Assembly: GCF_000346485.2 (NCBI RefSeq)
Contig: NZ_KQ976354.1
Span: 4,243,436-4,307,435 of the forward strand
Length of the DNA stretch: 64,000 nucleotides
Direction: 5' to 3'
From: Scytonema hofmannii PCC 7110
GTDB lineage: Bacteria > Cyanobacteriota > Cyanobacteriia > Cyanobacteriales > Nostocaceae
How positions within the stretch are numbered: position 1 is the first letter of the stretch; each line of letters opens with the position of its first letter. Positions 1-8,059 of this stretch are shown in pieces. The notes beneath the pieces were generated by a model. That model was not told the origin of the DNA. It worked only from the letters and a program-made list of their open reading frames with translations, and did not search any database. The translations under genes and the position numbers were made by a program.

Positions 1-58
1 GCTTTTCCTTTATTTAGCAAGGAAAAGAAAGCGCTAGATTGTATTGGGGATGATAGCT

Positions 59-160
59 ATGATTGGAATAGTTATATTTTTAGGTTTTTGCTTTCTTTGG
101 CTGATTGGCTTAACACTTCTAGCAGAAATCTGGTTTTTTGAAGAAGAACAGCAGTTTTAA
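59..160 (+). CDS. possible 33-residue single-pass membrane protein
   Basis: A 33-codon ORF (ATG at 59, TAA ending 160) has a GGGGA purine run about 9 nt upstream as a possible ribosome binding site. It encodes one hydrophobic helix (about residues 3-22, rich in I, L, F and W) followed by an acidic tail (FFEEEQQF). Size and topology resemble the small single-helix proteins common in cyanobacterial thylakoid complexes, but I do not recognise a family. It is convergent with psbA. Chance occurrence cannot be excluded. Confidence 0.3.
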   Translation: MIGIVIFLGFCFLWLIGLTLLAEIWFFEEEQQF

Positions 161-188
161 GGAAAATTCTCATAGAGGTTTTAGATAA

Positions 189-216
189 CAAAAAAGCGCT
201 CCTTTTTAGGGAGCGC
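189..216 (-). terminator. Rho-independent terminator of psbA
   Basis: A perfect 7-bp GC-rich stem (196-202 with 210-216, GCGCTCC/GGAGCGC) has a 7-nt loop. On the minus strand it is followed by a run of Ts (A-run at 190-195 on the plus strand). It sits about 60 bp after the psbA stop codon. Confidence 0.8.
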
Positions 217-275
217 CTGGATTAGTTACACTTTGTTTAGCATTACTAACAAGTTAACTGTGTGTTACCTAAACC

Positions 276-1358
276 TTAACCGTTGATAGCAGGAGCGCTG
301 ATAGCAACAGGCGCAACTTCAGCAGATGCTAAGTCGAGAGGGAAGTTGTGAGCGTTGCGCTCGTGCATCACTTCCATACCGAGGTTAGCGCGGTTGAGGA
401 TGTCTGCCCAAGTACCGATCGCACGACCTTGTGAGTCAATCACGGACTGGTTGAAGTTGAATCCGTTGAGGTTGAACGCCATGGTGCTGATGCCCAGTGC
501 GGTGAACCAGATGCCGACTACTGGCCATGCTGCCAAGAAGAAGTGCAAGCTCCGACTGTTGTTGAATGATGCGTATTGGAAGATCAAGCGACCGAAGTAG
601 CCGTGTGCGGCGACGATGTTGTAGGTCTCTTCTTCTTGTCCGAACTTGTAACCGTAGTTCTGAGATTCGGTTTCGGTTGTTTCACGAACCAAGGAAGAGG
701 TCACTAGAGAACCGTGCATTGCACTGAATAAGCTACCACCGAATACACCTGCTACACCTAACTGATGGAAGGGGTGCATGAGGATGTTGTGCTCAGCCTG
801 GAACACCAACATGAAGTTGAAGGTTCCAGAGATTCCCAAAGGCATACCGTCAGAGAAAGAACCTTGACCGATGGGGTAGATCAAGAAGACTGCGGTTGCA
901 GCAGCAACGGGTGCGCTGAACGCTACGCAAATCCAAGGACGCATACCCAAGCGGTAGGACAATTCCCACTCACGACCCAAGTAGCAGAAGACGCCAATCA
1001 GGAAGTGGAAAACCACCAACTGGTATGGACCACCGTTGTACAACCACTCATCTAAGGAAGCCGCTTCCCAGATGGGGTAGAAGTGAAGACCGATGGCGTT
1101 AGAAGAAGGAACAACTGCACCGGAGATGATGTTGTTACCGTAGAGTAAAGAACCTGCAACAGGTTCGCGGATACCATCGATGTCTACTGGAGGAGCAGCG
1201 ATGAAAGCAATGATGAAGCAGATGGCTGCGGAGAGGAGTGTAGGGATCATGATGACACCGAACCAGCCTACATAAAGGCGGTTTTCGGTAGAAGTGATCC
1301 AGTTACAAAACTGCTCCCACACGCTTGCGCTTTCGCGGCGTTGTAAGGTTGCTGTCAT
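276..1358 (-). CDS. psbA: Photosystem II D1 protein
   Basis: The 360-residue D1 reaction-centre protein spans the thylakoid membrane five times and binds P680, pheophytin, QB and the Mn4CaO5 cluster. All expected landmarks are at canonical positions: Tyr161 (YZ), Asp170, Glu189, His190, His198, His215, Ser264 (QB pocket), His272, His332, Glu333, Asp342 and Ala344. The C-terminal extension removed by CtpA is 16 residues. Residue 130 is Glu, the form that in cyanobacteria marks the high-light or stress D1 isoform (Gln130 being the standard low-light form). The length is full and there is no frameshift. The gene is monocistronic, with its own promoter-like sequence and terminator. Genomes of this type normally carry several psbA copies; only one is in the window. 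Confidence 0.99.
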   Translation of the reverse strand: MTATLQRRESASVWEQFCNWITSTENRLYVGWFGVIMIPTLLSAAICFIIAFIAAPPVDIDGIREPVAGSLLYGNNIISGAVVPSSNAIGLHFYPIWEAASLDEWLYNGGPYQLVVFHFLIGVFCYLGREWELSYRLGMRPWICVAFSAPVAAATAVFLIYPIGQGSFSDGMPLGISGTFNFMLVFQAEHNILMHPFHQLGVAGVFGGSLFSAMHGSLVTSSLVRETTETESQNYGYKFGQEEETYNIVAAHGYFGRLIFQYASFNNSRSLHFFLAAWPVVGIWFTALGISTMAFNLNGFNFNQSVIDSQGRAIGTWADILNRANLGMEVMHERNAHNFPLDLASAEVAPVAISAPAING

Positions 1359-1393
1359 GGTTTTATGATTGCGATGAATTTTGGCGAATGTGT

Positions 1394-1446
1394 ATAGGCT
1401 TTTTTGCCTATGAACTTAATCTACATCTGTTTACTTAACTTTACAA
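1394..1446 (-). promoter_or_regulatory. psbA promoter and 5' leader hairpin (candidate)
   Basis: On the minus strand, TTGTAA (1441-1446) and TAGATT (1418-1423) are separated by 17 bp, a plausible -35/-10 pair. A transcript starting near 1410 would begin with a perfect 6-bp hairpin (1394-1399 with 1406-1411, loop of six), leaving a leader of about 50 nt before the ATG. Such a 5' hairpin could affect psbA mRNA stability. This is inferred from sequence only. Confidence 0.4.
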
Positions 1447-1550
1447 TAGAATTAAGTTTAGTAAAACTCATCAAAAACATAAGTGGAACTTATGAAAATA
1501 CCATTTAGAGATCGGCTCTAGTGCTGCATATTTTAAGTAGGTTGAATTAA

Positions 1551-1602
1551 CTGGTCACTGGTCACTGGTCACTGGTCACTGGTCACTGGTCACTGGTCAC
1601 TG
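1551..1602. repeat. heptanucleotide tandem array (GGTCACT)n
   Basis: About seven consecutive copies of the heptamer GGTCACT, an STRR-type array typical of filamentous cyanobacteria. The array ends at the stop codon (1603-1605) of the next minus-strand gene. The same heptamer recurs at 9630, 10445, 35373 (opposite orientation) and 56249. Confidence 0.95.
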
Positions 1603-2352
1603 TTAATTTCCAATCGGGCAGAAAGATGGTAAAAACACCTCTCCCGTTTCTATCGAAAGAAAGCCCCGATTTATTCCTGCTCCATACAGTCCAGTGAGAT
1701 TGTCTTCAATCCAACAGGCAGTTTCAGGATAACCTAAGTCAATTGCCCGTTGCAAAGTTGCCACCCAACTGACTAGTCTAGTAGGATCGTCAGTATGAAT
1801 AGCGTAGAGTCCTATCCATACACTTTGCGGTACTGAAACGGGACTGGTGGCGAAAGCTAACTTATCTTCAGCGTCTTGTGGCTGCACGATTCGATTATTT
1901 ATCACCACAATTTGTCCGCGATCTGATGGGGTTTCTCCTGAATACGTGACAGTTCCATTCAGTTGATAGTCCCAGCCAACAAAGAAATGAACAATTAGGT
2001 ATTGCAACCACTCAACGTAGCGATAAAACTTCTCGTGACCGTTCCACTCCACACCACGTCCATCAGAAGTGGGTTGCCATTGGCAGTAAAGTCCAGGTTG
2101 TCCTTTGGGAGGACGGTTTTCGTCAATAACTGAGGCGGCTGCTTGTGGATGCAACTCGTTGATGAAATAGCCGCCTTCTTCGCCCAATGGCAGACCAACT
2201 GCGTCTCGACCGGGATCGGGAATTGTGGTTAAGATGGAGTGCGATCGCTTGACTCGTCGGGTACGAGCAAAGTCTAAAAGGTACAGTGCTTGAGAGTCGA
2301 ACAAGGGACGGTCAAGCTGGAATTTGCCTGCGAATTCAGTTGTGTATCCCAT
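1603..2352 (-). CDS. conserved hypothetical protein (249 aa)
   Basis: This is an intact 249-residue soluble protein with no signal peptide or membrane helix. The opening MGYTTEFAGKFQLDRPL and the following LLDFARTRRVKR are reminiscent of a conserved hypothetical family seen in bacteria and phages, but I cannot name a function. It is rich in Trp, Tyr and Gly (for example WQPTSDGRGVEWNGHEKFYRY). The stop codon directly abuts the heptamer array at 1551-1602, so its C-terminus may have been set by repeat insertion. It lies between psbA and a broken P450 gene on the same strand, 9 bp from the latter; no functional link is evident. Confidence 0.7.
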   Translation of the reverse strand: MGYTTEFAGKFQLDRPLFDSQALYLLDFARTRRVKRSHSILTTIPDPGRDAVGLPLGEEGGYFINELHPQAAASVIDENRPPKGQPGLYCQWQPTSDGRGVEWNGHEKFYRYVEWLQYLIVHFFVGWDYQLNGTVTYSGETPSDRGQIVVINNRIVQPQDAEDKLAFATSPVSVPQSVWIGLYAIHTDDPTRLVSWVATLQRAIDLGYPETACWIEDNLTGLYGAGINRGFLSIETGEVFLPSFCPIGN

Positions 2353-2361
2353 AAGTTTTAA

Positions 2362-2663
2362 CTAACAAGTTCGTTTATAAGAGCTAGGTTTTACCACCAT
2401 CCGCATTCCTGCTGGTGCTGCCATAGTCATACCACGGCGTACAGGATGCTGGGGACGCTTGTTCATTGGGGATAGATGAAAGCGCAACAGAACTGTTGCC
2501 AAGACAAGTTTCATTTCATACTGGGCAAATGCCAGACCAATACAGCGACGATTTCCACCCCCAAAAGGCAAATACTCGTATGGGGAAAATTGCTTCTCCA
2601 AAAAGCGTTCTGGTCTAAATTGCTTTGGTTGTGGGTAAACTTCTTCCCGATGTTGAGCCACAC
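2362..2663 (-). pseudogene. cytochrome P450, 3' fragment
   Basis: These are the C-terminal 100 codons of a bacterial cytochrome P450. They include the PERF motif, the haem-binding loop FGGGNRRCIG with its Cys ligand, and the helix L region EMKLVLATVLLRF. The fragment lacks the preceding oxygen-binding and ExxR helices. Reading upstream, the P450 frame stops exactly at the hairpin ending the inserted element (2663-2683). Its 5' counterpart is at 7529-7865. The open frame begins with GTG only because the true upstream sequence is gone, so it cannot make a working enzyme. Confidence 0.9.
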
Positions 2664-2683
2664 CACGAGCTAGAAGCTCGTGG
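2663..2683 (-). repeat. right-end hairpin of the TnpB element
   Basis: A perfect 9-bp stem (2663-2671 with 2675-2683, CCACGAGCT/AGCTCGTGG) with a 3-nt loop lies precisely at the junction where P450 homology resumes. Subterminal hairpins of this kind mark the ends of IS200/IS605-family elements. In TnpB systems the right end also forms the 3' part of the guide (omega) RNA. Confidence 0.75.
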
Positions 2684-2690
2684 ATTCTGG

Positions 2691-2832
2691 CTAGGAATTG
2701 GAATTAACTTTTCGCCCGGACTCCGCAGAGACGGCTATCTGGTCAATTTTTCCTACCTTGTTGGAGAACTGCTCTAGGGCAATCAACCCACTTTCGGACG
2801 AGCCTACTGGTTCGCAGTTTAAAGACTCCCGC
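2691..2832 (-). CDS. tnpB: tnpB 3' exon (downstream of the group II intron)
   Basis: After the inferred intron 3' end, a 47-codon reading frame runs to TAG (2691-2693), beginning RESLNCEPVGSSESG. Joining it to the last complete exon sequence at 5617 (…LLLEAW) gives an uninterrupted frame that turns the truncated 467-residue ORF into a 508-residue TnpB. The codon split across the junction would be TG|G (Trp). The frame fit is direct evidence that the intron inserted into coding DNA. The exact 3' splice boundary is uncertain by one base, because a consensus AC end at 2834 would shift the frame by one. Confidence 0.7.
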
Positions 2833-2876
2833 GGTAGGGTCGAGGCGTGCATTACTGCATCACCCCTCCCATCCGA

Positions 2877-2908
2877 AACCGTGCGTGCGATTTTCACCGC
2901 ACACGGCT
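2877..2908 (-). ncRNA. group II intron domain V
   Basis: The minus strand starts AGCCGTGTGCGG, then a GAAA-type loop, then CGCACGCACGGTT, forming the 34-nt-class hairpin with the catalytic AGC triad. This is the most conserved part of group II introns, and it fixes intron orientation and the position of domain VI at 2834-2875. Confidence 0.9.
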
Positions 2909-2918
2909 ACTCAGTGTG

Positions 2919-4883
2919 TTATCCTTTTGTCACGTCAGACTTCCTAACCTTTTGCCTGATGAAATTTGGAATATCATTCATCCAATTCCATTCAAATTTC
3001 TCCCAGAATTGAGATAGTTTTTTCAGGAATTTTAATTGATTTCTCTTCCGAATTTCTTTTAGGTCAAGTGCGGTTTTTTCGTCATGGCAATGCCGATGTA
3101 ATAACTGAAGATTTTTGTATTCATCCTTACCGCCTAGAGCTTTGGGGATTTTGTGGTCTTCTTCGATTACATCCCAACTAAGTAAGCTTAATCCACACCA
3201 GGGACATATACCCTTTTGCTGCTTTAGCAGCTTAGCCTTACGATTAGGCATTTCAGGATGTATTCCTAGTCTTGAACTCCAATAAACTGTGTCGCCATCG
3301 TAAGGGCTTTTATCGCCTTTAACTTTTACATAGTCAGTGCTACTACAGCTTACATCACTATGGTTAAGTAACCGAAGGGGGTTCGCTTTTCCTTCTCTGG
3401 TTGCGAATACCCAGTTATCGCCGTCCATGGAAATCCAATATTTGATGTGACCATCATTTATATTCCCACAGCGTCGTTTTGCCCATCGTCGAAGTTTCAG
3501 GTATATGAGGTAGTCTTGTTTTGACAGTTCTCCAACGGTTTGTGCGTCAGAGTTTGAGTAAAAAGAAGACCATCCCCTGATGACAGGATTTAGGTCTTTT
3601 ATTAGTCCTGACTGAGACTTAGACCTATGTTTCTTGATGATTCTTCCGACTTCCTCTTGGTGAGCCTTACTCGCCTTCGCGGATGGGGTGATGAGGGTTT
3701 TGAAACCTAGTTTATTGCCGTGAGTATCTTTGTTACTGCGATATTTTCCGGCTGGATGTTGCTGAATATGATGACCTAGGAAGTCAAATCCTGCTTTACC
3801 ATCTTCACTTAATTCATATTTAAGTGTGTGGGTTAATCGGGTTTTTTCAGGTTTCAATTCAAGTCCTATGTTAGCCAACCATTCCGAGATAATCTCTCGA
3901 CATCTTTGGACAACGGTTTTATTTTCGTGGAATACCACAAAATCGTCCGCATATCGGATAATATTGGGACTTAGGAAATGAGTTCCTTTTTTGTGGAACC
4001 AGGTTTCTCTTCCTTTGTGACCCATTTCAGGAAACTCTTGTTTTATCCGTGTTTCCATACCGTGGAGGGCTATATTCGCAAGTAAGGGTGAGATGACCCC
4101 ACCCTGTGGCGTACCCTCAGATGTAACAGTAAATGCTCCAGAATCAATTACCCCAGATTTGAGCCAAGCTTTTATTTGTTGCCTGACAATTCCTTTGATG
4201 TTAATCTTTTGGAGCAGTGCTTCATGGTTGATGCGGTCAAAACATTTTGCAATATCCGCGTCTAACACGAATTTTGCTTTGCTTTGAATGCAGTTTTTTA
4301 TCTGCTTTATCGCATCGTGGCATGACCTTCCTGGTCTAAAACCATAGGAATTTGGTTCAAAGACCGCTTCCCATTCTGGTTCGAGTGCAGCTTTTACTAC
4401 AGCTTGTAATGCGCGGTCATACATAGTGGGAATTCCTAGTGGGCGCTTTTCGTCTTTTCCTGGCTTGGGAATCCAAACCCGGCGAGTGGGTTTGGATTTG
4501 CCAGTGATTCTTAGTTGCCCTACCAGTTCAAGACGTTCTACTGGGGATAGTGATTTTATACCATCCACACCTGCCGTCTTTTTTCCTTGGTTATCTTGTG
4601 TGACCCGACGTATCGCTAACACTTTATTAGACCAAGACCTCATCAGCGTCTTCTGGAGTTTGCGGACTCGCTTGACATCACCACGGCGGGAAGCAGCATA
4701 GATGCGTTTTTGCAACTTAAACACACGTTTTTCCGCTTTGCGCCAGTTTATATCTTTCCAATTGGAAATTTCAAAACCTTTACAAACGGGTATATCGTTG
4801 TCCCATACCAACCTGAACTGTTGTTCGGCTTTAGTCATATCAATTGCTACTGTTACCTCTAGCTTTCCCACACTGCGGTTCAC
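2919..4883 (-). CDS. ltrA: group II intron-encoded protein (RT-maturase-HNH)
   Basis: This 654-residue intron-encoded protein assists splicing as a maturase and copies the intron into DNA by target-primed reverse transcription. Visible features are the N-terminal RT0 region, RT motifs including RRVWIPKPGKDEKRPLGIP, the PQGG motif and the catalytic YADD (RYADDFVV). A maturase X domain follows (GWSSFYS region), then a C-terminal HNH endonuclease with CPWC, EDHKIP and RHCHDEK. It is full length with no frameshift. The annotated start is GTG; an in-frame ATG 15 codons in (at 4838, MTKAEQQF) better matches the usual start of these proteins. It is encoded within intron domain IV. Confidence 0.95.
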   Translation of the reverse strand: MNRSVGKLEVTVAIDMTKAEQQFRLVWDNDIPVCKGFEISNWKDINWRKAEKRVFKLQKRIYAASRRGDVKRVRKLQKTLMRSWSNKVLAIRRVTQDNQGKKTAGVDGIKSLSPVERLELVGQLRITGKSKPTRRVWIPKPGKDEKRPLGIPTMYDRALQAVVKAALEPEWEAVFEPNSYGFRPGRSCHDAIKQIKNCIQSKAKFVLDADIAKCFDRINHEALLQKINIKGIVRQQIKAWLKSGVIDSGAFTVTSEGTPQGGVISPLLANIALHGMETRIKQEFPEMGHKGRETWFHKKGTHFLSPNIIRYADDFVVFHENKTVVQRCREIISEWLANIGLELKPEKTRLTHTLKYELSEDGKAGFDFLGHHIQQHPAGKYRSNKDTHGNKLGFKTLITPSAKASKAHQEEVGRIIKKHRSKSQSGLIKDLNPVIRGWSSFYSNSDAQTVGELSKQDYLIYLKLRRWAKRRCGNINDGHIKYWISMDGDNWVFATREGKANPLRLLNHSDVSCSSTDYVKVKGDKSPYDGDTVYWSSRLGIHPEMPNRKAKLLKQQKGICPWCGLSLLSWDVIEEDHKIPKALGGKDEYKNLQLLHRHCHDEKTALDLKEIRKRNQLKFLKKLSQFWEKFEWNWMNDIPNFIRQKVRKSDVTKG

Positions 4884-5597
4884 GTCTGCTTATCCTGGTA
4901 ATTACACCATCCCTTTTCAGGCATTACCCGTTATTTTGGGTTAGGCATTTTGCTTCTTGAACCATCCCACCCCATTGTTGCTTATGGCTTGACTGCCTAC
5001 TTGTTACCTACTTCAAGAGCATCCCATTGGGGTTATTTCGTTCCTACTATCCTTTGTTTGAGTTGTTAGGGCGTGTCTGTCCACCGGGGGTCTAAGAAGT
5101 GCGCTATCTCGGTGCATGAAACCTGATAGTCTTTTTACCCTTGTTGGCTATTTCCAACCCAAGAGGTAGGATGATTCCTACAAGCTTATATCCCTTGGCT
5201 ATCGGTAACGATGGTTAAACGACACTTCGTTTGTTCTACCCATAAACTCTTGCTTGCAGTAGGTGCTTTCAGCTATTACCACCTATTCCTGCTTTCACCC
5301 CCGCTTTATACCTTTGATGGTCAGTCTCAGATATAGGGGCTACCCGTTTATGGTAGTTTGTGTGCTTTCAATTCCGCACTGGAACGGTAGGGCTTGGTGT
5401 ATTTGGGATTGGGTTATAATTAGAGTTGGTACTTTAACTTTCCCCGATTTTCCTCTAGCTGTCTATGCAATTGCTCGGCTAGATGTCCTCACCTACAAGG
5501 ATAGTAAGTTGTCATTGGTTGAGGATGAAAGTGCGAACTCTACCCAGTGTTGGGTTACTCAACCAAAGCCAGTTTTTCTTAAGTAATTATACTTATT

Positions 5598-7001
5598 TCA
5601 ACTGAACGAATCGCACCATGCCTCCAATAGGAGCGACTCCGCCCCACGATACCCTGAACAGGCATCTTGCAATGACAGTATATCGTCTTGATTAACATAT
5701 CTACTCAAGTAGGCACTCATGAGATCGCGATGCATTTTAATACCCGTTGCATCATGATGAACTCGTTCAGACAGAGATTTCTTGGTACGACTACCGTCCA
5801 AATGAGTTTGAGATAACGCTGTTTTTTGAGTAGAAAAAGTGATGAATTGACCGCCAGCACTTTCAGCCTTGCGTTGCAATTCAGATTGTACAAATCCTGG
5901 AGACTTGGCAGCTATGGCTTTACCGTAACGTCGCGCCCAGCCTTTGACGGATACTTTTTCAGTCTTAATTACGTTACCATGTCGCAAGATTTCATTAACT
6001 ATCTTGCGGTTTTGGCTTTTGGCATATGCTGCTTTTTTTCGTTGTAGTTCTCGTTTCTTTTGAGCCGCTTTTTTATAATTTTTAGAACGCTGCCATGGAC
6101 GCTTACCTTTTTTGACCTGACCTTTTTTCTTAACAGTACGATGCCCTTTCTTAATTTCAAAATCAGTCTCGAAGTTGTCTGGATTATTGAACCGTTGAGA
6201 ACGCTGCATCTTTCTTTGCAGTGCAGTAATCTCTTTCTCGTAAGTTGGGACTTTTTCTGCAAATGGTAATAATCCTGCTTTCTTGTCTCCAACGAAGGCA
6301 ATGTTGGATATGTTTAGATCAAGTCCAATCAACCCATTTAACACATAATTCTTTTCTTTTTGGTAAGGCAATCCTTCATTGATAAGTTGTGCGTACCAAC
6401 GACGTTTACCGTTTAATTCCCTCCATAATATCCGAACATACTTCACTGAAGATTGCAGCCCGTGCATAATTACAGGGTTGTTTTCATCAATAATTGGGCG
6501 TAGTTTAAGACTACCCCAAACTAATTGCTCCCGACTCCAGCGTAGTCCTTGTTTATTGGTTTTCCCTTCGACAGAATGGAAACGACTTGATACTTTGAAT
6601 CGAACTTTTTTTGCTCGTCCAAATATAACTCGTTCAGACGCTTTAAATGCTCTTTTAGCAATCGTCTGTTGAGTATTAGAATCAATTTTGTCAGCAATCC
6701 ATTGAGATGAATTGGCGACAATTGTTGCATAAGCTTGAAGATCGTAATCAGAATATCTGTAAGCAGAGCGTGCTGCACTAAACGCTTCAGTTCTTTCTTT
6801 TTTTTGAGATTTGGGAATTTTTTTAGCCGTCTTAAATGCCTCAGAATTACGCACTAACTCCATCCTGACCATCGCTTCATTCAGACAAGCATTGTATAGT
6901 TGTCTGGATGCTTCAAATTTAGACAACAACTCTTTTTCTTGAGCACTGTCTACTATTAATGGAATCTCTGTAATGAAAGATGGAGTCTTTTTCCGAGCCA
7001 T
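5598..7001 (-). CDS. tnpB: TnpB-family RNA-guided nuclease (5' exon; interrupted by group II intron)
   Basis: This IS200/IS605-type TnpB has a RuvC-like active site: Asp228 (GLIGLDLN), Glu348 (KTEKVSVKGW) and Asp426 (MHRDLMSAYL). The zinc-ribbon region between Glu and the last Asp contains no Cys (QTHLDGSRTKKSLSERVHHDATG), where canonical TnpB has CxxC pairs. It is basic in the N-terminal half. The uninterrupted ORF is 467 residues, but the last six codons (after LLLEAW, from 5616 down) are group II intron sequence. Splicing to 2832-2691 would give 508 residues. Domestic TnpB proteins cut DNA with an RNA made from the element's right end. A small ribbon-helix-helix-like gene is divergent, 70 bp away. 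Confidence 0.9.
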   Translation of the reverse strand: MARKKTPSFITEIPLIVDSAQEKELLSKFEASRQLYNACLNEAMVRMELVRNSEAFKTAKKIPKSQKKERTEAFSAARSAYRYSDYDLQAYATIVANSSQWIADKIDSNTQQTIAKRAFKASERVIFGRAKKVRFKVSSRFHSVEGKTNKQGLRWSREQLVWGSLKLRPIIDENNPVIMHGLQSSVKYVRILWRELNGKRRWYAQLINEGLPYQKEKNYVLNGLIGLDLNISNIAFVGDKKAGLLPFAEKVPTYEKEITALQRKMQRSQRFNNPDNFETDFEIKKGHRTVKKKGQVKKGKRPWQRSKNYKKAAQKKRELQRKKAAYAKSQNRKIVNEILRHGNVIKTEKVSVKGWARRYGKAIAAKSPGFVQSELQRKAESAGGQFITFSTQKTALSQTHLDGSRTKKSLSERVHHDATGIKMHRDLMSAYLSRYVNQDDILSLQDACSGYRGAESLLLEAWCDSFS

Positions 7002-7071
7002 TTACAATCACCCCCTTGTTTGGTTATCTCCTACAATGCTAACATAAATGTGAAACCAATGGAGGACATAG

Positions 7072-7221
7072 ATGAAAAATAAAAGATTAAATTGCAGAAT
7101 AACTGATAAAAGGTACTATAAATTAATCTTATTGTCTACAGAACTAGATAGAACCATAAGTAGCATGGTTGATGAATGGATAGATTCATTGCCAGAACCA
7201 AAAACAAAATATCACGCCTAA
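7072..7221 (+). CDS. small ribbon-helix-helix-like protein, divergent to tnpB
   Basis: A 49-codon ORF (ATG 7072, TAA ending 7221) has a strong GGAGGA ribosome binding site at 7061-7066. The predicted pattern is a basic beta strand (NKRLNCRITDKRYYKLI) followed by two helices (STELDRTISSMVDEWIDSL), matching CopG/Arc-type DNA-binding proteins. It starts 70 bp from the tnpB start on the opposite strand, so it could bind the shared promoter region and regulate tnpB. It lies inside the mobile element. The fold is inferred by pattern, with no family match confirmed. Confidence 0.6.
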   Translation: MKNKRLNCRITDKRYYKLILLSTELDRTISSMVDEWIDSLPEPKTKYHA

Positions 7222-7239
7222 TAAATTAGGTCGTGTCAG

Positions 7240-7316
7240 CATTCCGCCCCGATATAAATAACGCATGAGTATCAATTCATTTAATTTCTTGATACTCATG
7301 CTTCGGGGGTGGAATT
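7240..7316. repeat. left-end long hairpin of the TnpB element
   Basis: A perfect 13-bp inverted repeat (7263-7275 with 7289-7301, GCATGAGTATCAA) is enclosed by a second near-perfect arm pair (ATTCCGCCCC near 7240 with GGGGTGGAAT near 7316). The structure lies after the stop of the small divergent gene. It may serve as that gene's terminator and as part of the element's left end. Confidence 0.6.
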
Positions 7317-7528
7317 AGGCAAGAAAAATGAGGCAGCCTTCATAGGTCGTACAATCCCTAATGCAGATGGAAAAGTTGTTTTCAAGGCTGCCCCATTTTT
7401 TGTAGCTTGGTCTCCCGGCTACCTGCTTCCCGTGCTATTAAGGTGTCGGTTTCCGGCCCGCCTGCATTGGCGAACCCGAAGGGCTTCCTCCCACACCGTC
7501 CATGACAATTGAGTTTCTACGCCACACT

Positions 7529-7865
7529 CCGATCGCCGTGTAGGGGAGGAGTTAAAAGTTGGCGTTGGCGCTGATGCCGTTCTCCATCTAGTAAGAGTAA
7601 GGAGTTGGTTCCAAACAAAAAAGTTAAACCCCTGTTTGTTCTACCTGCATCCAAACAACTAGCATCTGCTGTAAAAATCTGTTGCAGTGCTTGAGGGTGG
7701 GTGAAATATACGTTCTTGAGTGCCTTTTTTGCCCCAAACTGTGATGCTATCACCATAGTTTTTCGTTAATCCTTCTACATATTCCAGTGGCTGAAAGATA
7801 AATTGCATTAACCTCACAAACAGAGGCATTTTCGGTCCATCTGGCAAATTGTATATTTCTTGCAT
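7529..7865 (-). pseudogene. cytochrome P450, 5' fragment (frameshifted)
   Basis: This is the N-terminal part of the same P450 gene whose haem-binding end is at 2362-2663. The probable start is ATG at 7865 (MQEIYNLPDGPKMP). The reading frame carries the proline-rich anchor and EYVEGLTKNYGDSITVWG. It then shifts at an A6 run (about 7731-7736) into the frame reading KNVYFTHPQALQQIFTAD and LLLLDGERHQRQRQLLTPPLHGDR. Homology stops at 7529. About 240 codons normally between these halves (I helix, ExxR) are absent from the window, so the gene suffered an internal deletion as well as insertion and frameshift. Confidence 0.85.
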
Positions 7866-8059
7866 AGGTACATTGTGGAATCGAGCGCTTCTTAATTCTA
7901 CCTTTTGTATGAAAAAAGGGTTGGCAGCAGCAGTGTAAAGTAAAAATAATCGCCACACTAACAATAACAGGTTAGGATTTAAGAATGGTGGATAAGCCTC
8001 CATTGGGTTCAGAATTCCGCTATGCAGCTTAGAAATTTAAAGGGTTATAGGGTAAATTA

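Larger units (their letters stand above)
2833..5616 (-). ncRNA. group II intron (self-splicing ribozyme and retroelement)
   Basis: The minus-strand 5' end reads GTGCGATTCG, matching the group II GUGYG consensus; its GTGCGA pairs with TCGCAC about 110 nt further in, as expected for a domain I helix. The 3' part has a textbook domain V (2877-2908) and a domain VI-like hairpin ending CGACCCTAC near 2834. The RT ORF occupies domain IV, ending 10 nt before domain V. Length is about 2784 nt. Every landmark looks intact, so the intron may be active. It interrupts tnpB between codons 461 and 462. Confidence 0.9.
2664..7528 (-). mobile_element. nested insertion: TnpB-type IS carrying a group II intron, inside a P450 gene
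   Basis: P450 homology ends at 7529 and resumes at 2663. Between them lie, on the minus strand, a left-end region with long inverted repeats, tnpB, and a right-end hairpin typical of IS200/IS605 elements. No tnpA transposase is present, so the element would depend on an enzyme supplied in trans. A 2.78-kb group II intron (2833-5616) interrupts tnpB. Without the intron the insertion is about 2.08 kb, a normal size for a tnpB-only element. A 7-bp direct repeat (GTGTGGC on the minus strand; 7521-7527 and 2657-2663) flanks it. Confidence 0.85.

Noticed and set aside
1551-1602. CRISPR or phase-variation tract
   Set aside because: Seven-base units without spacers; a typical cyanobacterial STRR array also found at many other places.
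2691-2897. 68-codon ORF as an independent gene
   Set aside because: Its 5' part is group II intron domain V/VI and its 3' part is the tnpB exon.
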